Shown piece after piece: positions 41,414-53,307 of a stretch of DNA of 64,000 bases (its first letter is position 1; each line of letters opens with the position of its first letter). The notes beneath the pieces were generated by a model. It made no database searches. It had not been told where the DNA came from and was given only the letters and a program-made list of their open reading frames with translations. Made by a program: the position numbers and the translations under genes. The DNA is from Daphnia carinata (Eukaryota; Arthropoda; Branchiopoda; Diplostraca; Daphniidae). Location: contig NW_026712511.1 of the NCBI RefSeq assembly GCF_022539665.2, positions 1 to 64,000 on the forward strand, written 5' to 3'.

Positions 41414-42257
41414 AGAAGAAAGACAGATGAAGAATTTTTTTTTTTCGTCTTTATAAAATTTATCTCTTTTTTTGTAATGCTTTTCTTGTGGCCTATCATA
41501 TTATTCCTTTTGTTTATGTGTTATTTTTCTTATGATTCTATTCTTGTGTCTCTTTGTCAACATTTAGCATGTTTTGCATTGGCTTATCCGACAAACAATA
41601 TACTTGTCAGTTAGATACAAATTTTGGGTATACAATTTTAATTTTGACTCTTACGGATAATAAAAATGGGGAGAAGAAAAAAAAAAAAAAAAAGGGGAAT
41701 TCTTTTTTTTTTAACGAGCCACAGTTGGTGGAGACGTTGAAAAAAAATTTAAAATAAATAATAAATAGAAGCTGAAATTCAAATATATCAAAGAGAGGAG
41801 TAGTATTACACTACTGTAATAGAAATTGGATAAGCGAACGGCAAGGTTGCGAATACAGGATGACATATATATATATATTTTCAAATATATATATATAGAA
41901 TCTGACGATAATTTCTTCTGTTTCTTATAGTTTTTAAATTGTATCAATTGTTATTTCTGTTATATAGATATATGCTTATTATATATTAATTTTTGTATAT
42001 GCTTTGTATTTCGTGGAAATTGTAATCTGTTCCCTTCTTCATGTTATCCATATACGGTTGCCCCTTCGCTTGCTTCGCAACAAAAACGGATTCAGAAACA
42101 AAAGAAGACTTGCTTACAACATCAAGAAGAAACAATTTTTTAATTGTTTCTTCTGCGTTAAACGTGTCGTTTTTTGGAATCGAAAAAGAAGAAATTTTTT
42201 TTTTTTTATCAATTCCAAGTAGTTATTTCAAGAAAGCTGACAATGACACTATTTCCC
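41414..42257. other. Intergenic region between p1 and p2 (gypsy-3)
   Basis: AT-rich with poly-A (41678), poly-T (41704) and (TA)n tracts (41864-41896). No tRNA-like sequence as clear as in gypsy-1. A short open frame runs from 42041 into the p2 region but lacks a recognisable domain. Confidence 0.5.
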
Positions 42258-42264
42258 TATATAA
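42258..42264 (+). promoter_or_regulatory. TATA box upstream of p2 (gypsy-3)
   Basis: TATATAA in TTCCCTATATAACAAACG, 70 nt before the p2 ATG. Confidence 0.5.
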
Positions 42265-42327
42265 CAAACGTGAAGCCCAGGAGAGGAATCAATCCTTTCT
42301 CACAATTTTTGAAAATCCTTTTACAAA

Positions 42328-42909
42328 ATGTCTAAGGACCATACTGGAGATTATCGGCTTTATCCCTACACCACTCGTCGGCATAGTTCCGACAGATATT
42401 GGCGACTTCGACAAGACAATTCGACTGAGCCGGAAGCGGGGCCATCTGTCACCCCCCGCACGTCACCTGTTCCGCCCCAGGTACCTTTTCCACCTCAAGT
42501 GAATTTGCCATCCCGGATCCGTGTTCCACCCTGGGTCCAATCCAACCCGGCTACACCTCAGGCGACATCCAACCCGGTGCGCGTAAGGCCAATCGCTACG
42601 CTTATGCCGGAACCCGTACGTTCTTACCCCGCGCGCCCCACCTGGCCTACCCGACACGACTTACACCTGCACGAACTACACCTTCGCACAGGAGTCTTGA
42701 AATTAGAGCTACAAAACGTGTTATACGAAGAGAATTGGCAGCGGTCTGTCGAAAAGCTTCAAGAAATTTTAGAACTCGATCCGCAGAACCGCATGCCTCC
42801 ACCACAGAATTGGGCGCTATCCCAATGGTGGATAAAAGACGTCTGCCCTACCTGCGGACGGCCCGGTAGGCGCCCCAATGGTCCGATAGTCATAACCATC
42901 GATGATTAA
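42328..42909 (+). CDS. Accessory protein p2 (gypsy-3)
   Basis: 193 codons from ATG. The N-terminal half is Pro/Arg/Thr-rich. Residues of about 120-170 carry the shared core: helix LKLELQNVLYEENWQRSVEK, then LQEILELDPQNRMPPPQNW, then a CX2C (VCPTCGRPG). It ends with VITIDD. Intact, unlike most genes of this element. Its N-terminal half is unrelated to the others, so the core is the conserved functional part. Function unknown. Confidence 0.75.
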   Translation: MSKDHTGDYRLYPYTTRRHSSDRYWRLRQDNSTEPEAGPSVTPRTSPVPPQVPFPPQVNLPSRIRVPPWVQSNPATPQATSNPVRVRPIATLMPEPVRSYPARPTWPTRHDLHLHELHLRTGVLKLELQNVLYEENWQRSVEKLQEILELDPQNRMPPPQNWALSQWWIKDVCPTCGRPGRRPNGPIVITIDD

Positions 42910-43296
42910 CCTTTCGTTGTATTGTTTTCTTTATGCTATCATTTTTCTCCACATTCATTTCTTTTATAATTAAATCTTGTATGTCCTTTTGTAGTCTATT
43001 ATCTATTATATACAGACTTTTGATTCTACATTTGTATTTGTATTCTCTTAACATTAAAAAAAAAAAAAGATCAAACGTAAAGGTGATTTTACGTCATGAT
43101 ATATATATAACCTGATGTATATACAAATCACCTGTTTAAAAAAAAACAAAAAAACAATAGGAAAAAATAAAGAAAACGAAAGAAAGAAATAATGATAATG
43201 GAATGGATAAGAGAATACATAATTGCTTTGATGTGTATTTGCACTTATTTTGTTTGTCTTTTATATTCTTATTTGCCCTTTTATTTTCTATTCCTT
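42910..43296. other. Non-coding, p2 to env (gypsy-3)
   Basis: AT-rich; poly-A runs at 43056-43068 and 43139-43156. Nothing recognisable. Confidence 0.5.
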
Positions 43297-43372
43297 GCCG
43301 TAGCGCGGCTACTGAAAAGCCGTCGGGAAAGAATGTTGACCTTTCGAAGCCGTCGGGAAATTTTTCACTTTT
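43297..43372 (+). promoter_or_regulatory. Conserved element before env (gypsy-3)
   Basis: Counterpart of 23793-23865. AAGCCGTCGGGAAA occurs twice, 34 nt apart, with TTGACCTTTC between them, and GTAGCGCGGCTAC at its start can form a small hairpin. Confidence 0.5.
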
Positions 43373-43522
43373 ACCTTCTTTTTCTTCTATCTTTTATTCT
43401 ATCTCATATATATATATATAGAAATATTTTAAAAAACCAATGTCGACGTAGAATATTTTGGCCACTGCTTTATTAAATTTTTCTTATGTACTATTCTTTT
43501 CATATTTCTGTCATATGTAGAA

Positions 43523-45207
43523 ATGTCGCCATTACCAATTATTTTACTGCTATGCCTTATTGGAATGAAAACGCAAGCTTTTGAAGCGACTGTATGTGAT
43601 TGTGCCGAATCCTCAAAAATGGGAATAATTCAATTTTCGGATGCCGATTGCCATCCGGAAATAAATGATAAACATTCCCTCGACGTACAATATTCCATAT
43701 GTAGTGAAGTGCGTGCGGCTGTTCATTTTCCAGGATATATTTGTGCAAAGTGGAAACAAATACGACATGTCACCATAAACTTTTTTGGACAATTAGTGAC
43801 TGTGCCCGATAAAATTCCACTCGACACTACGCCAAATGAGTGTAATGATATGATTAACAGTCTTCGGTGCGACGAAAACAAAATGAGTGCTGCGGAAAAT
43901 AAATATGTGTTTGACCGTGAACCTGAAATTTACGGTCGATGGCTTCAAACGATTGATGTGGAAATTATTAATTGTGTGCTCGAAAAGGTGGTTTGTATCA
44001 AGATATAGAAGACGGTAATTTTTCGACACCGATTGGAATTGCTTCGGCCTCAACAGGTCATTTGTCGCATAATCACTTGACATTAGTTTGGGACAAAACA
44101 TATACGCAACGATCTGAACCGAAAGCTCATCTCATTAAATCTGGAATTGGAAAATTAATACGAAAAACGGAAAATGATAAAATTTTTCGCCTTCAAGATG
44201 ACAAAAAACAATTGGATTTTCATTTAATTTTTCAACCGCGTTGTATTCCCATACAAAACTCTTGTTTAAAGAAATCTGATGCCTTTAATATTCTCGGCCA
44301 ATCAAAACTCTTCGTTACAACGGCGGCCATCATGGAAAATTTGTCGACAATAATATTAGCGGACCCCGCGCCATCTGACGGCCAAAATTTGGACCATCCC
44401 GCTACTTTACAATATGTTCGTGATCAACTTACGGACCATGAAAATGAATTATCACGATTAATTCAAATCTTACAGTGTGATTCAAGAAATGCGAAACATG
44501 TAAGAGCAATTATTGCAGCACAATATAATGGCTGGTTAGCTGCTTCACATCTAGATCTACCCAAATGCACAAAATTACAAGCCTTTGGAAAAACCGCCGT
44601 TGTCATATCGTGTAAACCTTTAAATGTGACTTTTGAAACCGTCGTAACATCTTGCGGACCGCAACCAAAATTTAAAAATTATACAATTAACCTGGACGGT
44701 TGGGAACTCGTTAAATATTCGCCGTGTTATTGGACAAATGGATTTGTGAACTTCAATGACATACCTTATGCGTTTCGCAATAACACTTGGAATCCCGTGA
44801 ACGCAAGTATCGTGTAACCGGTACAAACTCCTGCGCATTCTTTTCGGTATGAAGATGTAAAATTTTTCGATTATGAACATAAAAGTAACCCTGCGTATAG
44901 TGAAACTATTATGGATCATATGAGTATAATGGCTGATATTGCCGCAGCGATGAATGAACATTCGCCGAATGAGTTTTCAACCAATAATCGTCCAAGTGTC
45001 ACCAACGTTTTGTTATCCGCATCTGGAGTGACCACTTATACCAGCTGGTGGGAAACTATTAAAAATTATTTCTTCATCGGCGTACTCTGCCTCCTGGGTC
45101 TACTTTTCTTATGCATTTGTTATGGCTGTGGATTTTTCGGACTTATCAGCAAGTTATGCTGTCGCCCAATTCAAGAACCGGAGCCGGATTTCGCTTACCA
45201 AATCTGA
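43523..45207 (+). pseudogene. env: Env-like glycoprotein (gypsy-3), two defects
   Basis: The ATG at 43523 follows a TGTAG splice-site motif. Signal peptide (MSPLPIILLLCLIGM), CDC motif, Cys-rich ectodomain, then a C-terminal membrane anchor around 45070-45150 (FFIGVLCLLGLLFLCICYGC) and a short Cys-containing tail. A frame change near 43985-44000 and a stop at 44815-44817 interrupt it; the downstream part remains in the second frame to 45207. A full-length protein would be about 560 aa. It is a viral-type membrane-fusion glycoprotein by layout; by eye closest to glycoproteins of arthropod negative-strand viruses. It has no furin-plus-fusion-peptide block like gypsy-4 env. Confidence 0.75.
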
Positions 45208-45221
45208 TTAGGGGACGTAAT

Positions 45222-45240
45222 CTCGCACCGCCGGGAGTGA
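45222..45240 (+). promoter_or_regulatory. Polypurine tract region
   Basis: CCGCCGGGAGTGA directly precedes the 3' LTR start; GGGAGTGA is the likely plus-strand primer. Another purine run (TTAGGGGACG) lies about 30 nt upstream. Confidence 0.45.
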
Positions 45241-46092
45241 TGTAACGAAGCCATGAGAAAATACAATCTTTGAATTATATTGTGTCTGTTTGTTGTTCTT
45301 GTCAATATAATTATATGTTACGTCCATTGCCCTTCTTTTGATAAACTACGTCTTATAAATGTCCTACTTCAAGTGTTGATGCCCTCTCGCAGAAATCTAC
45401 TTTTATATTATATTTGACATCCTCCTTGTTGCTGATTGGATGTGCTAGATGCGTAGGACATCGCGCCATGCATTTCCATGAATACGAAATGCGTGTGCGA
45501 CATTCCGCATCCGGAGTCATTTGACGGAAATGCTATGTTTCCCTCATTCTTGTGGAAGTATAAAAGAATGCCCTTTTTGTTCCCAAAAGTCAGTCCACTT
45601 GTTGTTGAGCAGTGTTTCAGTTTCTCAGTTCTACAGTTCTTCAGTTATCTTCAGTTCTCTTCAATTCTCTTCAGATTTCTCCTGTTTTAATTCCAGTTCT
45701 AGTTTTTCATTCTTAGTGCTACAAAGTGCTGTTTAATTCTTAAAGTCTAGTGAGTTCAATTTTATATCTTATTCAATCATTACTGTGAGTGCTCCTCATC
45801 GCTTCTTGTGCGACCGGCAGCCTTATTATCTTTATTTTTCCGTGTAACATTTACCATCTCTATTTTATCTTCGCCACGGTAGTGACGGTAAGATTAAACT
45901 CGCATAACTCCATTTTTATATTCCCGTTTCCCATTTATATCGTATAATTGTGTATTCTTTTATTATCCTTTGGGGCTATTAAAATAAAATATATTCGACA
46001 TTGTGGTAACGCCTTCCGACTTTATTTTCTTATTACAATTGGTCTTAAATATCGTAAAGTCATTCTTTCAATCACTAAAAGAATGCTTTACC
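45241..46092 (+). repeat. Gypsy-3 3' LTR
   Basis: 852 bp, nearly identical to the 5' LTR; about 15 substitutions and an 11-bp insertion (TTGTTGAGCAG region, 45600). Ends GCTTTAC at the array target site CATTTC. Confidence 0.93.
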
Positions 46093-46254
46093 ATTTCAAA
46101 GAATACCAAGTATGCACACATTTTAATTAAGACAAATGTAATATCTAACTAAGAAAATTTCTTTTGAATCAATTTACAAGCAGTAACAAGGACGATTGAA
46201 ATTTTACCTGAAATTTGCAAAAAACGTAATTTGTGTAAATTGATATGAAAATGT

Positions 46255-46326
46255 GGGGTTGTAACTCAGTGGTAGAGTGCTCGCTTTGCATGCGAGAAGC
46301 CCGGAGTTCAATCCTCCGCAGCTCCA
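46255..46326 (+). tRNA. tRNA-Ala (TGC)
   Basis: 72 nt. Acceptor GGGGTTG/CAGCTCC, D arm ACTC..GAGT, anticodon arm CTCGC-TTTGCAT-GCGAG, T arm CGGAG/CTCCG. All stems pair. Confidence 0.95.
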
Positions 46327-46686
46327 ATTCACTTCTTTCTATATCTAGTTATTTCCATTGGTGTTGTGAAACAGAACAAGTTTTTCCAGTCCCGTTTTTC
46401 CAAGCATAGAAAACCATTTCCTAGTAAATATTGAAATTAGCAAATCATTCCAATAATGTCAATAACGTTTGAAAGAGACTACATCCATGTTGATCACTTA
46501 TAGAACAATATTTTGCATTATTTGTACATAAAAAATTTGCCCATGAATGCAGAACTTATATAAAATTTAAGTGCCATTTATATCTGAAAATGGACTAATG
46601 CGACAACAAAAACAAGAATGATTAAATTTGATAATATAATTGACCAAAAAACATCTGGGTTTCAGTAAGATCGAGTCTATATAAAT

Positions 46687-46758
46687 GGGGTTGTAACTCA
46701 GAGGTAAAGTGTTTGCTTCGCATGTGAAAAGCCCGGAGTTCAATCCTCCGCAACTCCA
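46687..46758 (+). tRNA. tRNA-Ala (CGC)
   Basis: 72 nt, loop TTCGCAT. D arm reads ACTC..AAGT, one pair weakened (GGTAAAG in place of GGTAGAG). Confidence 0.85.
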
Positions 46759-47090
46759 ACCCAAAGAAGGATTTTTAATACATTCGAATTACCGAATTCC
46801 ATCATCATGAAAAAGTAACTCATCGAATTATAGGTAGCATTACATGTAAAAGCAACTGCAATAAAACCAACGATGTTGATAGCCTACAAACAATTTGGAA
46901 CTATAATTAAAGATTGCACTACTGGTTCATTTCAAAGAATACCAAGTATGCACACATTTTAATTAAGACAAATGTAATATCTAACTAAGAAAATTTCTTT
47001 TGAATCAATTTACAAGCAGTAACAAGGACGATTGAAATTTTACCTGAAATTTGCAAAAAACGTAATTTGTGTAAATTGATATGAAAATGT

Positions 47091-47162
47091 GGGGTTGTAA
47101 CTCAGTGGTAGAGTGTTCGCTTTGCATGCGAAAAGCTCGGAGTTCAATCCTCCGCAGCTCCA
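47091..47162 (+). tRNA. tRNA-Ala (TGC)
   Basis: 72 nt, anticodon arm TTCGC-TTTGCAT-GCGAA, all stems pair; variable loop AAGCT. Confidence 0.93.
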
Positions 47163-47522
47163 ATTCACTTCTTTCTATATCTAGTTATTTCCATTGGTGT
47201 TGTGAAACAGAACAAGTTTTTCCAGTCCCGTTTTTCCAAGCATAGAAAACCATTTCCTAGTAAATATTGAAATTAGCAAATCATTCCAATAATGTCAATA
47301 ACGTTTGAAAGAGACTACATCCATGTTGATCACTTATAGAACAATATTTTGCATTATTTGTACATAAAAAATTTGCCCATGAATGCAGAACTTATATAAA
47401 ATTTAAGTGCCATTTATATCTGAAAATGGACTAATGCGACAACAGAAACAAGAATGATTAAATTTGATAATATAATTGACCAAAAAACATCTGGGTTACA
47501 GTAAGATCGAGTCTATATAAAT

Positions 47523-47594
47523 GGGGTTGTAACTCAGAGGTAGAGTGTTTGCTTCGCATGTGAGAAGCCCGGAGTTCAATCCTCCGCTACTCCA
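47523..47594 (+). tRNA. tRNA-Ala (CGC)
   Basis: 72 nt. The acceptor 3' side reads CTACTCC, giving one mismatch with GGGGTTG. Confidence 0.75.
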
Positions 47595-47926
47595 ACCCAA
47601 AGAAGGATTTTTAATACATTCGAATTACCGAATTCCATCATCATGAAAAAGTAACTCATCGAATTATAGGTAGCATTACATGTAAAAGCAACTGCAATAA
47701 AACCAACGATGTTGATAGTCTACAAACAATTTGGAACTATAATTAAAGATTGCACTACTGGTTCATTTCAAAGAATACCAAGTATGCACACATTTTAATT
47801 AAGGCAAATGTAATATCTAACTAAGAAAATTTCTTTTGAATCAATTTACAAGCAGTAACAAGGACGATTGAAATTTTACCTGAAATTTGCAAAAAACGTA
47901 ATTTGTGTAAATTGATATGAAAATGT

Positions 47927-47998
47927 GGGGTTGTAACTCAGTGGTAGAGTGTTCGCTTTGCATGCGAAAAGCTCGGAGTTCAATCCTCCGCAGCTCCA
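47927..47998 (+). tRNA. tRNA-Ala (TGC)
   Basis: 72 nt, identical to the gene at 47091. Confidence 0.93.
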
Positions 47999-48358
47999 AT
48001 TCACTTCTTTCTATATCTAGTTATTTCCATTGGTGTTGTGAAACAGAACAAGTTTTTCCAGTCCCGTTTTTCCAAGCATAGAAAACCATTTCCTAGTAAA
48101 TATTGAAATTAGCAAATCATTCCAATAATGTCAATAACGTTTGAAAGAGACTACATCCATGTTGATCACTTATAGAACAATATTTTGCATTATTTGTACA
48201 TAAAAAATTTGCCCATGAATGCAGAACTTATATAAAATTTAAGTGCCATTTATATCTGAAAATGGACTAATGCGACAACAGAAACAAGAATGATTAAATT
48301 TGATAATATAATTGACCAAAAAACATCTGGGTTTCAGTAAGATCGAGTCTATATAAAT

Positions 48359-48432
48359 GGGGTTCTAACTCAGAGGTAGAGAGTGTTTGCTTCGCATGTG
48401 AAAAGCCCGGAGTTCAATCCTCCGCAACTCCA
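48359..48432 (+). tRNA. tRNA-Ala (CGC) variant with 2-nt insertion
   Basis: 74 nt: GGTAGAGAGTG has an extra AG between D arm and anticodon arm, and the acceptor begins GGGGTTC. Probably impaired. Confidence 0.65.
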
Positions 48433-48764
48433 ACCCAAAGAAGGATTTTTAATACATTCGAATTACCGAATTCCATCATCATGAAAAAGTAACTCATCGA
48501 ATTATAGGTAGCATTACATGTAAAAGCAACTGCAATAAAACCAACGATGTTGATAGTCTACAAACAATTTGGAACTATAATTAAAGATTGCACTACTGGT
48601 TCATTTCAAAGAATACCAAGTATGCACACATTTTAATTAAGGCAAATGTAATATCTAACTAAGAAAATTTCTTTTGAATCAATTTACAAGCAGTAACAAG
48701 GACGATTGAAATTTTACCTGAAATTTGCAAAAAACGTAATTTGTGTAAATTGATATGAAAATGT

Positions 48765-48823
48765 GGGGTTGTAACTCAGAGGTAGAGTGTTTGCTTCGCA
48801 TGTGAAAAGCCCGGAGTTCAATC
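48765..48823 (+). pseudogene. Truncated hybrid tRNA-Ala
   Basis: The upstream flank is that of the TGC gene, but the body is that of the CGC gene (AGAGGTAGAG, TTCGCAT). After TTCAATC it jumps to ATTGAATTCCATCAATG, losing the T-arm 3' strand, the acceptor 3' strand and about 50 bp of spacer. Confidence 0.9.
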
Positions 48824-49121
48824 ATTGAATTCCATCAATGAAAAAGTAACTCATCGAATTATAGGTAGCATTACATGTAAAAGCAACTGCAATAAAACCA
48901 ACGATGTTGATAGTCTACAAACAATTTGGAACTATAATTAAAGATTGCACTACTGGTTCATTTCAAAGAATACCAAGTATGCACACATTTTAATTAAGAC
49001 AAATGTAATATCTAACTAAGAAAATTTCTTTTGAATCAATTTACAAGCAGTAACAAGGACGATTGAAATTTTACCTGAAATTTGCAAAAAACGTAATTTG
49101 TGTAAATTGATATGAAAATGT

Positions 49122-49193
49122 GGGGTTGTAACTCAGTGGTAGAGTGTTCGCTTTGCATGCGAAAAGCTCGGAGTTCAATCCTCCGCAGCTCCA
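49122..49193 (+). tRNA. tRNA-Ala (TGC)
   Basis: 72 nt, intact cloverleaf; variable loop AAGCT. Only 357 bp after the hybrid gene. Confidence 0.93.
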
Positions 49194-49553
49194 ATTCACT
49201 TCTTTCTATATCTAGTTATTTCCATTGGTGTTGTGAAACAGAACAAGTTTTTCCAGTCCCGTTTTTCCAAGCATAGAAAACCATTTCCTAGTAAATATTG
49301 AAATTAGCAAATCATTCCAATAATGTCAATAACGTTTGAAAGAGACTACATCCATGTTGATCACTTATAGAACAATATTTTGCATTATTTGTACATAAAA
49401 AATTTGCCCATGAATGCAGAACTTATATAAAATTTAAGTGCCATTTATATCTGAAAATGGACTAATGCGACAACAGAAACAAGAATGATTAAATTTGATA
49501 ATATAATTGACCAAAAAACATCTGGGTTTCAGTAAGATCGAGTCTATATAAAT

Positions 49554-49627
49554 GGGGTTCTAACTCAGAGGTAGAGAGTGTTTGCTTCGCATGTGAAAAG
49601 CCCGGAGTTCAATCCTCCGCAACTCCA
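49554..49627 (+). tRNA. tRNA-Ala (CGC) variant with 2-nt insertion
   Basis: 74 nt, same AG insertion and GGGGTTC start as at 48359, showing a duplicated unit. Confidence 0.65.
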
Positions 49628-49959
49628 ACCCAAAGAAGGATTTTTAATACATTCGAATTACCGAATTCCATCATCATGAAAAAGTAACTCATCGAATTAT
49701 AGGTAGCATTACATGTAAAAGCAACTGCAATAAAACCAACGATGTTGATAGTCTACAAACAATTTGGAACTATAATTAAAGATTGCACTACTGGTTCATT
49801 TCAAAGAATACCAAGTATGCACACATTTTAATTAAGACAAATGTAATATCTAACTAAGAAAATTTCTTTTGAATCAATTTACAAGCAGTAACAAGGACGA
49901 TTGAAATTTTACCTGAAATTTGCAAAAAACGTAATTTGTGTAAATTGATATGAAAATGT

Positions 49960-50031
49960 GGGGTTGTAACTCAGTGGTAGAGTGCTCGCTTTGCATGCGA
50001 AAAGCCCGGAGTTCAATCCTCCGCAGCTCCA
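49960..50031 (+). tRNA. tRNA-Ala (TGC)
   Basis: 72 nt; anticodon arm CTCGC-TTTGCAT-GCGAA, with an outermost C-A mismatch. Confidence 0.88.
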
Positions 50032-50391
50032 ATTCACTTCTTTCTATATCTAGTTATTTCCATTGGTGTTGTGAAACAGAACAAGTTTTTCCAGTCCCGT
50101 TTTTCCAAGCATAGAAAACCATTTCCTAGTAAATATTGAAATTAGCAAATCATTCCAATAATGTCAATAACGTTCGAAAGAGACTACATCCATTTTGATC
50201 ACTTATAGAACAATATTTTGCATTATTTGTACATAAAAAATTTGCCCATGAATGCAGAACTTATATAAAATTTAAGTGCCATTTATATCTGAAAATGGAC
50301 TAATGCGACAACAGAAACAAGAATGATTAAATTTGATAATATAATTGACCAAAAAACATCTGGGTTTCAGTAAGATCGAGTCTATATAAAT

Positions 50392-50465
50392 GGGGTTGTA
50401 ACTCAGAGGTAGAGAGTGTTTGCTTCGCATGTGAAAAGCCCGTAGTTCAATCCTCCGCAACTCCA
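50392..50465 (+). tRNA. tRNA-Ala (CGC) variant with 2-nt insertion
   Basis: 74 nt; AG insertion, and the T arm reads CGTAG against CTCCG, one mismatch. Likely impaired. Confidence 0.6.
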
Positions 50466-50797
50466 ACCCAAAGAAGGATTTTTAATACATTCGAATTACC
50501 GAATTCCATCATCATGAAAAAGTAACTCATCGAATTATAGGTAGCATTACATGTAAAAGCAACTGCAATAAAACCAACGATGTTGATAGTCTACAAACAA
50601 TTTGGAACTATAATTAAAGATTGCACTACTGGTTCATTTCAAAGAATACCAAGTATGCACACATTTTAATTAAGACAAATGTAATATCTAACTAAGAAAA
50701 TTTCTTTTGAATCAATTTACAAGCAGTAACAAGGACGATTGAAATTTTACCTGAAATTTGCAAAAAACGTAATTTGTGTAAATTGATATGAAAATGT

Positions 50798-50869
50798 GGG
50801 GTTGTAACTCAGTGGTAGAGTGTTCGCTTTGCATGCGAAAAGCCCGGAGTTCAATCGTCCGCAGCTCCA
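50798..50869 (+). tRNA. tRNA-Ala (TGC)
   Basis: 72 nt; T-arm 3' strand reads GTCCG, one mismatch with CGGAG. Confidence 0.8.
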
Positions 50870-51229
50870 ATTCACTTCTTTCTATATCTAGTTATTTACA
50901 TTGGTGTTGTGAAACAGAAAAAGTTTTTCCAGTCCCGTTTTTCCAAGCATAGAAAACCATTTCCTAGTAAATATTGAAATTAGCAAATCATTCCAATAAT
51001 GTCAATAACGTTTGAAAGAGACTACATCCATGTTGATTACTTATAGAACAATATTTTGCATTATTTGTACATAAAAAATTTGCCCATGAATGCAGAACTT
51101 ATATAAAATTTAAGTGCCATTTATATCTGAAAATGGACTAATGCGACAACAGAAACAAGAATGATTAAATTTGATAATATAATTGACCAAAAAACATCTG
51201 GGTTACAGTAAGATCGAGTCTATATAAAT

Positions 51230-51301
51230 GGGGTTGTAACTCAGAGGTAGAGTGTTTGCTTCGCATGTGAAAAGCCCGGAGTTCAATCCTCCGCAACTCC
51301 A
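51230..51301 (+). tRNA. tRNA-Ala (CGC)
   Basis: 72 nt, full cloverleaf; TATATAAAT ends directly upstream, and TTTTT follows 17 nt downstream. Confidence 0.92.
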
Positions 51302-51633
51302 ACCCAAAGAAGGATTTTTAATACATTCGAATTACCGAATTCCATCATCATGAAAAATTAACTCATCGAATTATAGGTAGCATTACATGTAAAAGCAACT
51401 GCAATAAAACCAACGATGTTGATAGTCTACAAACAATTTGAAACTATAATTAAAGATTGCACTACTGGTTCATTTCAAAGAATACCAAGTATGCACACAT
51501 TTTAATTAAGACAAATGTAATATCTAACTAAGAAAATTTCTTTTGAATCAATTTACAAGCAGTAACAAGGACGATTGAAATTTTACCTGAAATTTGCAAA
51601 AAACGTAATTTGTGTAAATTGATATGAAAATGT

Positions 51634-51705
51634 GGGGTTGTAACTCAGTGGTAGAGTGCTCGCTTTGCATGCGAAAAGCCCGGAGTTCAATCCTCCGCAG
51701 CTCCA
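51634..51705 (+). tRNA. tRNA-Ala (TGC)
   Basis: 72 nt; CTCGC/GCGAA anticodon stem with one end mismatch. Confidence 0.88.
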
Positions 51706-52065
51706 ATTCACTTCTTTCTATATCTAGTTATTTCCATTGGTGTTGTGAAACAGAACAAGTTTTTCCAGTCCCGTTTTTCCAAGCATAGAAAACCATTTCC
51801 TAGTAAATATTGAAATTAGCAAATCATTCCAATAATGTCAATAACTTTTGAAAGAGACTACATCCATGTTGATCACTTATAGAACAATATTTTGCATTAT
51901 TTGTACATAAAAAATTTGCCCATGAATGCAGAACTTATATAAAATTTAAGTGCCATTTATATCTGAAAATGGACTAATGCGACAACAGAAACAAGAATGA
52001 TTAAATTTGATAATATAATTGACCAAAAAACATCTGGGTTACAGTAAGATCGAGTCTATATAAAT

Positions 52066-52137
52066 GGGGTTGTAACTCAGAGGTAGAGTGTTTGCTTCGC
52101 ATGTGAAAAGCCCGGAGTTCAATCCTCCGCAACTCCA
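52066..52137 (+). tRNA. tRNA-Ala (CGC)
   Basis: 72 nt, full cloverleaf, identical to 51230-51301. Confidence 0.92.
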
Positions 52138-52469
52138 ACCCAAAGAAGGATTTTTAATACATTCGAATTACCGAATTCCATCATCATGAAAAATTAACTC
52201 ATCGAATTATAGGTAGCATTACATGTAAAAGCAACTGCAATAAAACCAACGATGTTGATAGTCTACAAACAATTTGGAACTATAATTAAAGATTGCACTA
52301 CTGGTTCATTTCAAAGAATACCAAGTATGCACACATTTTAATTAAGACAAATGTAATATCTAACTAAGAAAATTTCTTTTGAATCAATTTACAAGCAGTA
52401 ACAAGGACGATTGAAATTTTACCTGAAATTTGCAAAAAACGTAATTTGTGTAAATTGATATGAAAATGT

Positions 52470-52541
52470 GGGGTTGTAACTCAGTGGTAGAGTGCTCGCT
52501 TTGCATGCGAAAAGCCCGGAGTTCAATCCTCCGCAGCTCCA
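52470..52541 (+). tRNA. tRNA-Ala (TGC)
   Basis: 72 nt; CTCGC/GCGAA anticodon stem with one end mismatch. Confidence 0.88.
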
Positions 52542-52901
52542 ATTCACTTCTTTCTATATCTAGTTATTTCCATTGGTGTTGTGAAACAGAACAAGTTTTT
52601 CCAGTCCCGTTTTTCCAAGCATAGAAAACCATTTCCTAGTAAATATTGAAATTAGCAAATCATTCCAATAATGTCAATAACGTTTGAAAGAGACTACATC
52701 CATGTTGATCACTTATAGAACAATATTTTGCATTATTTGTACATAAAAAATTTGCCCATGAATGCAGAACTTATATAAAATTTAAGTGCCATTTATATCT
52801 GAAAATGGAATAATGCGACAACAGAAACAAGAATGATTAAATTTGATAATATAATTGACCAAAAAACATCTGGGTTTCAGTAAGATCGAGTCTATATAAA
52901 T

Positions 52902-52975
52902 GGGGTTGTAACTCAGAGGTAGAGAGTGTTTGCTTCGCATGTGAAAAGCCCGTAGTTCAATCCTCCGCAACTCCA
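52902..52975 (+). tRNA. tRNA-Ala (CGC) variant with 2-nt insertion
   Basis: 74 nt; AG insertion and the CGTAG T-arm change, as at 50392. Confidence 0.6.
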
Positions 52976-53307
52976 ACCCAAAGAAGGATTTTTAATACAT
53001 TCGAATTACCGAATTCCATCATCATGAAAAAGTAACTCATCGAATTATAGGTAGCATTACATGTAAAAGCAACTGCAATAAAACCAACGATGTTGATAGT
53101 CTACAAACAATTTGGAACTATAATTAAAGATTGCACTACTGGTTCATTTCAAAGAATACCAAGTATGCACACATTTTAATTAAGACAAATGTAATATCTA
53201 ACTAAGAAAATTTCTTTTGAATCAATTTACAAGCAGTAACAAGGACGATTGAAATTTTACCTGAAATTTGCAAAAAACGTAATTTGTGTAAATTGATATG
53301 AAAATGT

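Larger units (their letters stand above)
34923..46092 (+). mobile_element. Gypsy-3: complete but defective LTR element
   Basis: Two LTRs (34923-35764 and 45241-46092) about 2% different apart from an 11-bp indel, flanked by CATTT(C) target duplications. Gene order: leader ORFs A/B, gag, pol, p1, p2, env. Pol has lost RNase H and most of integrase. It belongs to the same lineage as gypsy-1 but is clearly diverged. Confidence 0.93.

Noticed and set aside
46567..52976. Repeated 60-65 codon minus-strand frames in the tRNA array (46764, 50466, 52976)
   Set aside because: They read through the complement of the tRNA-Ala(CGC) gene and spacer; repetition follows from the array.
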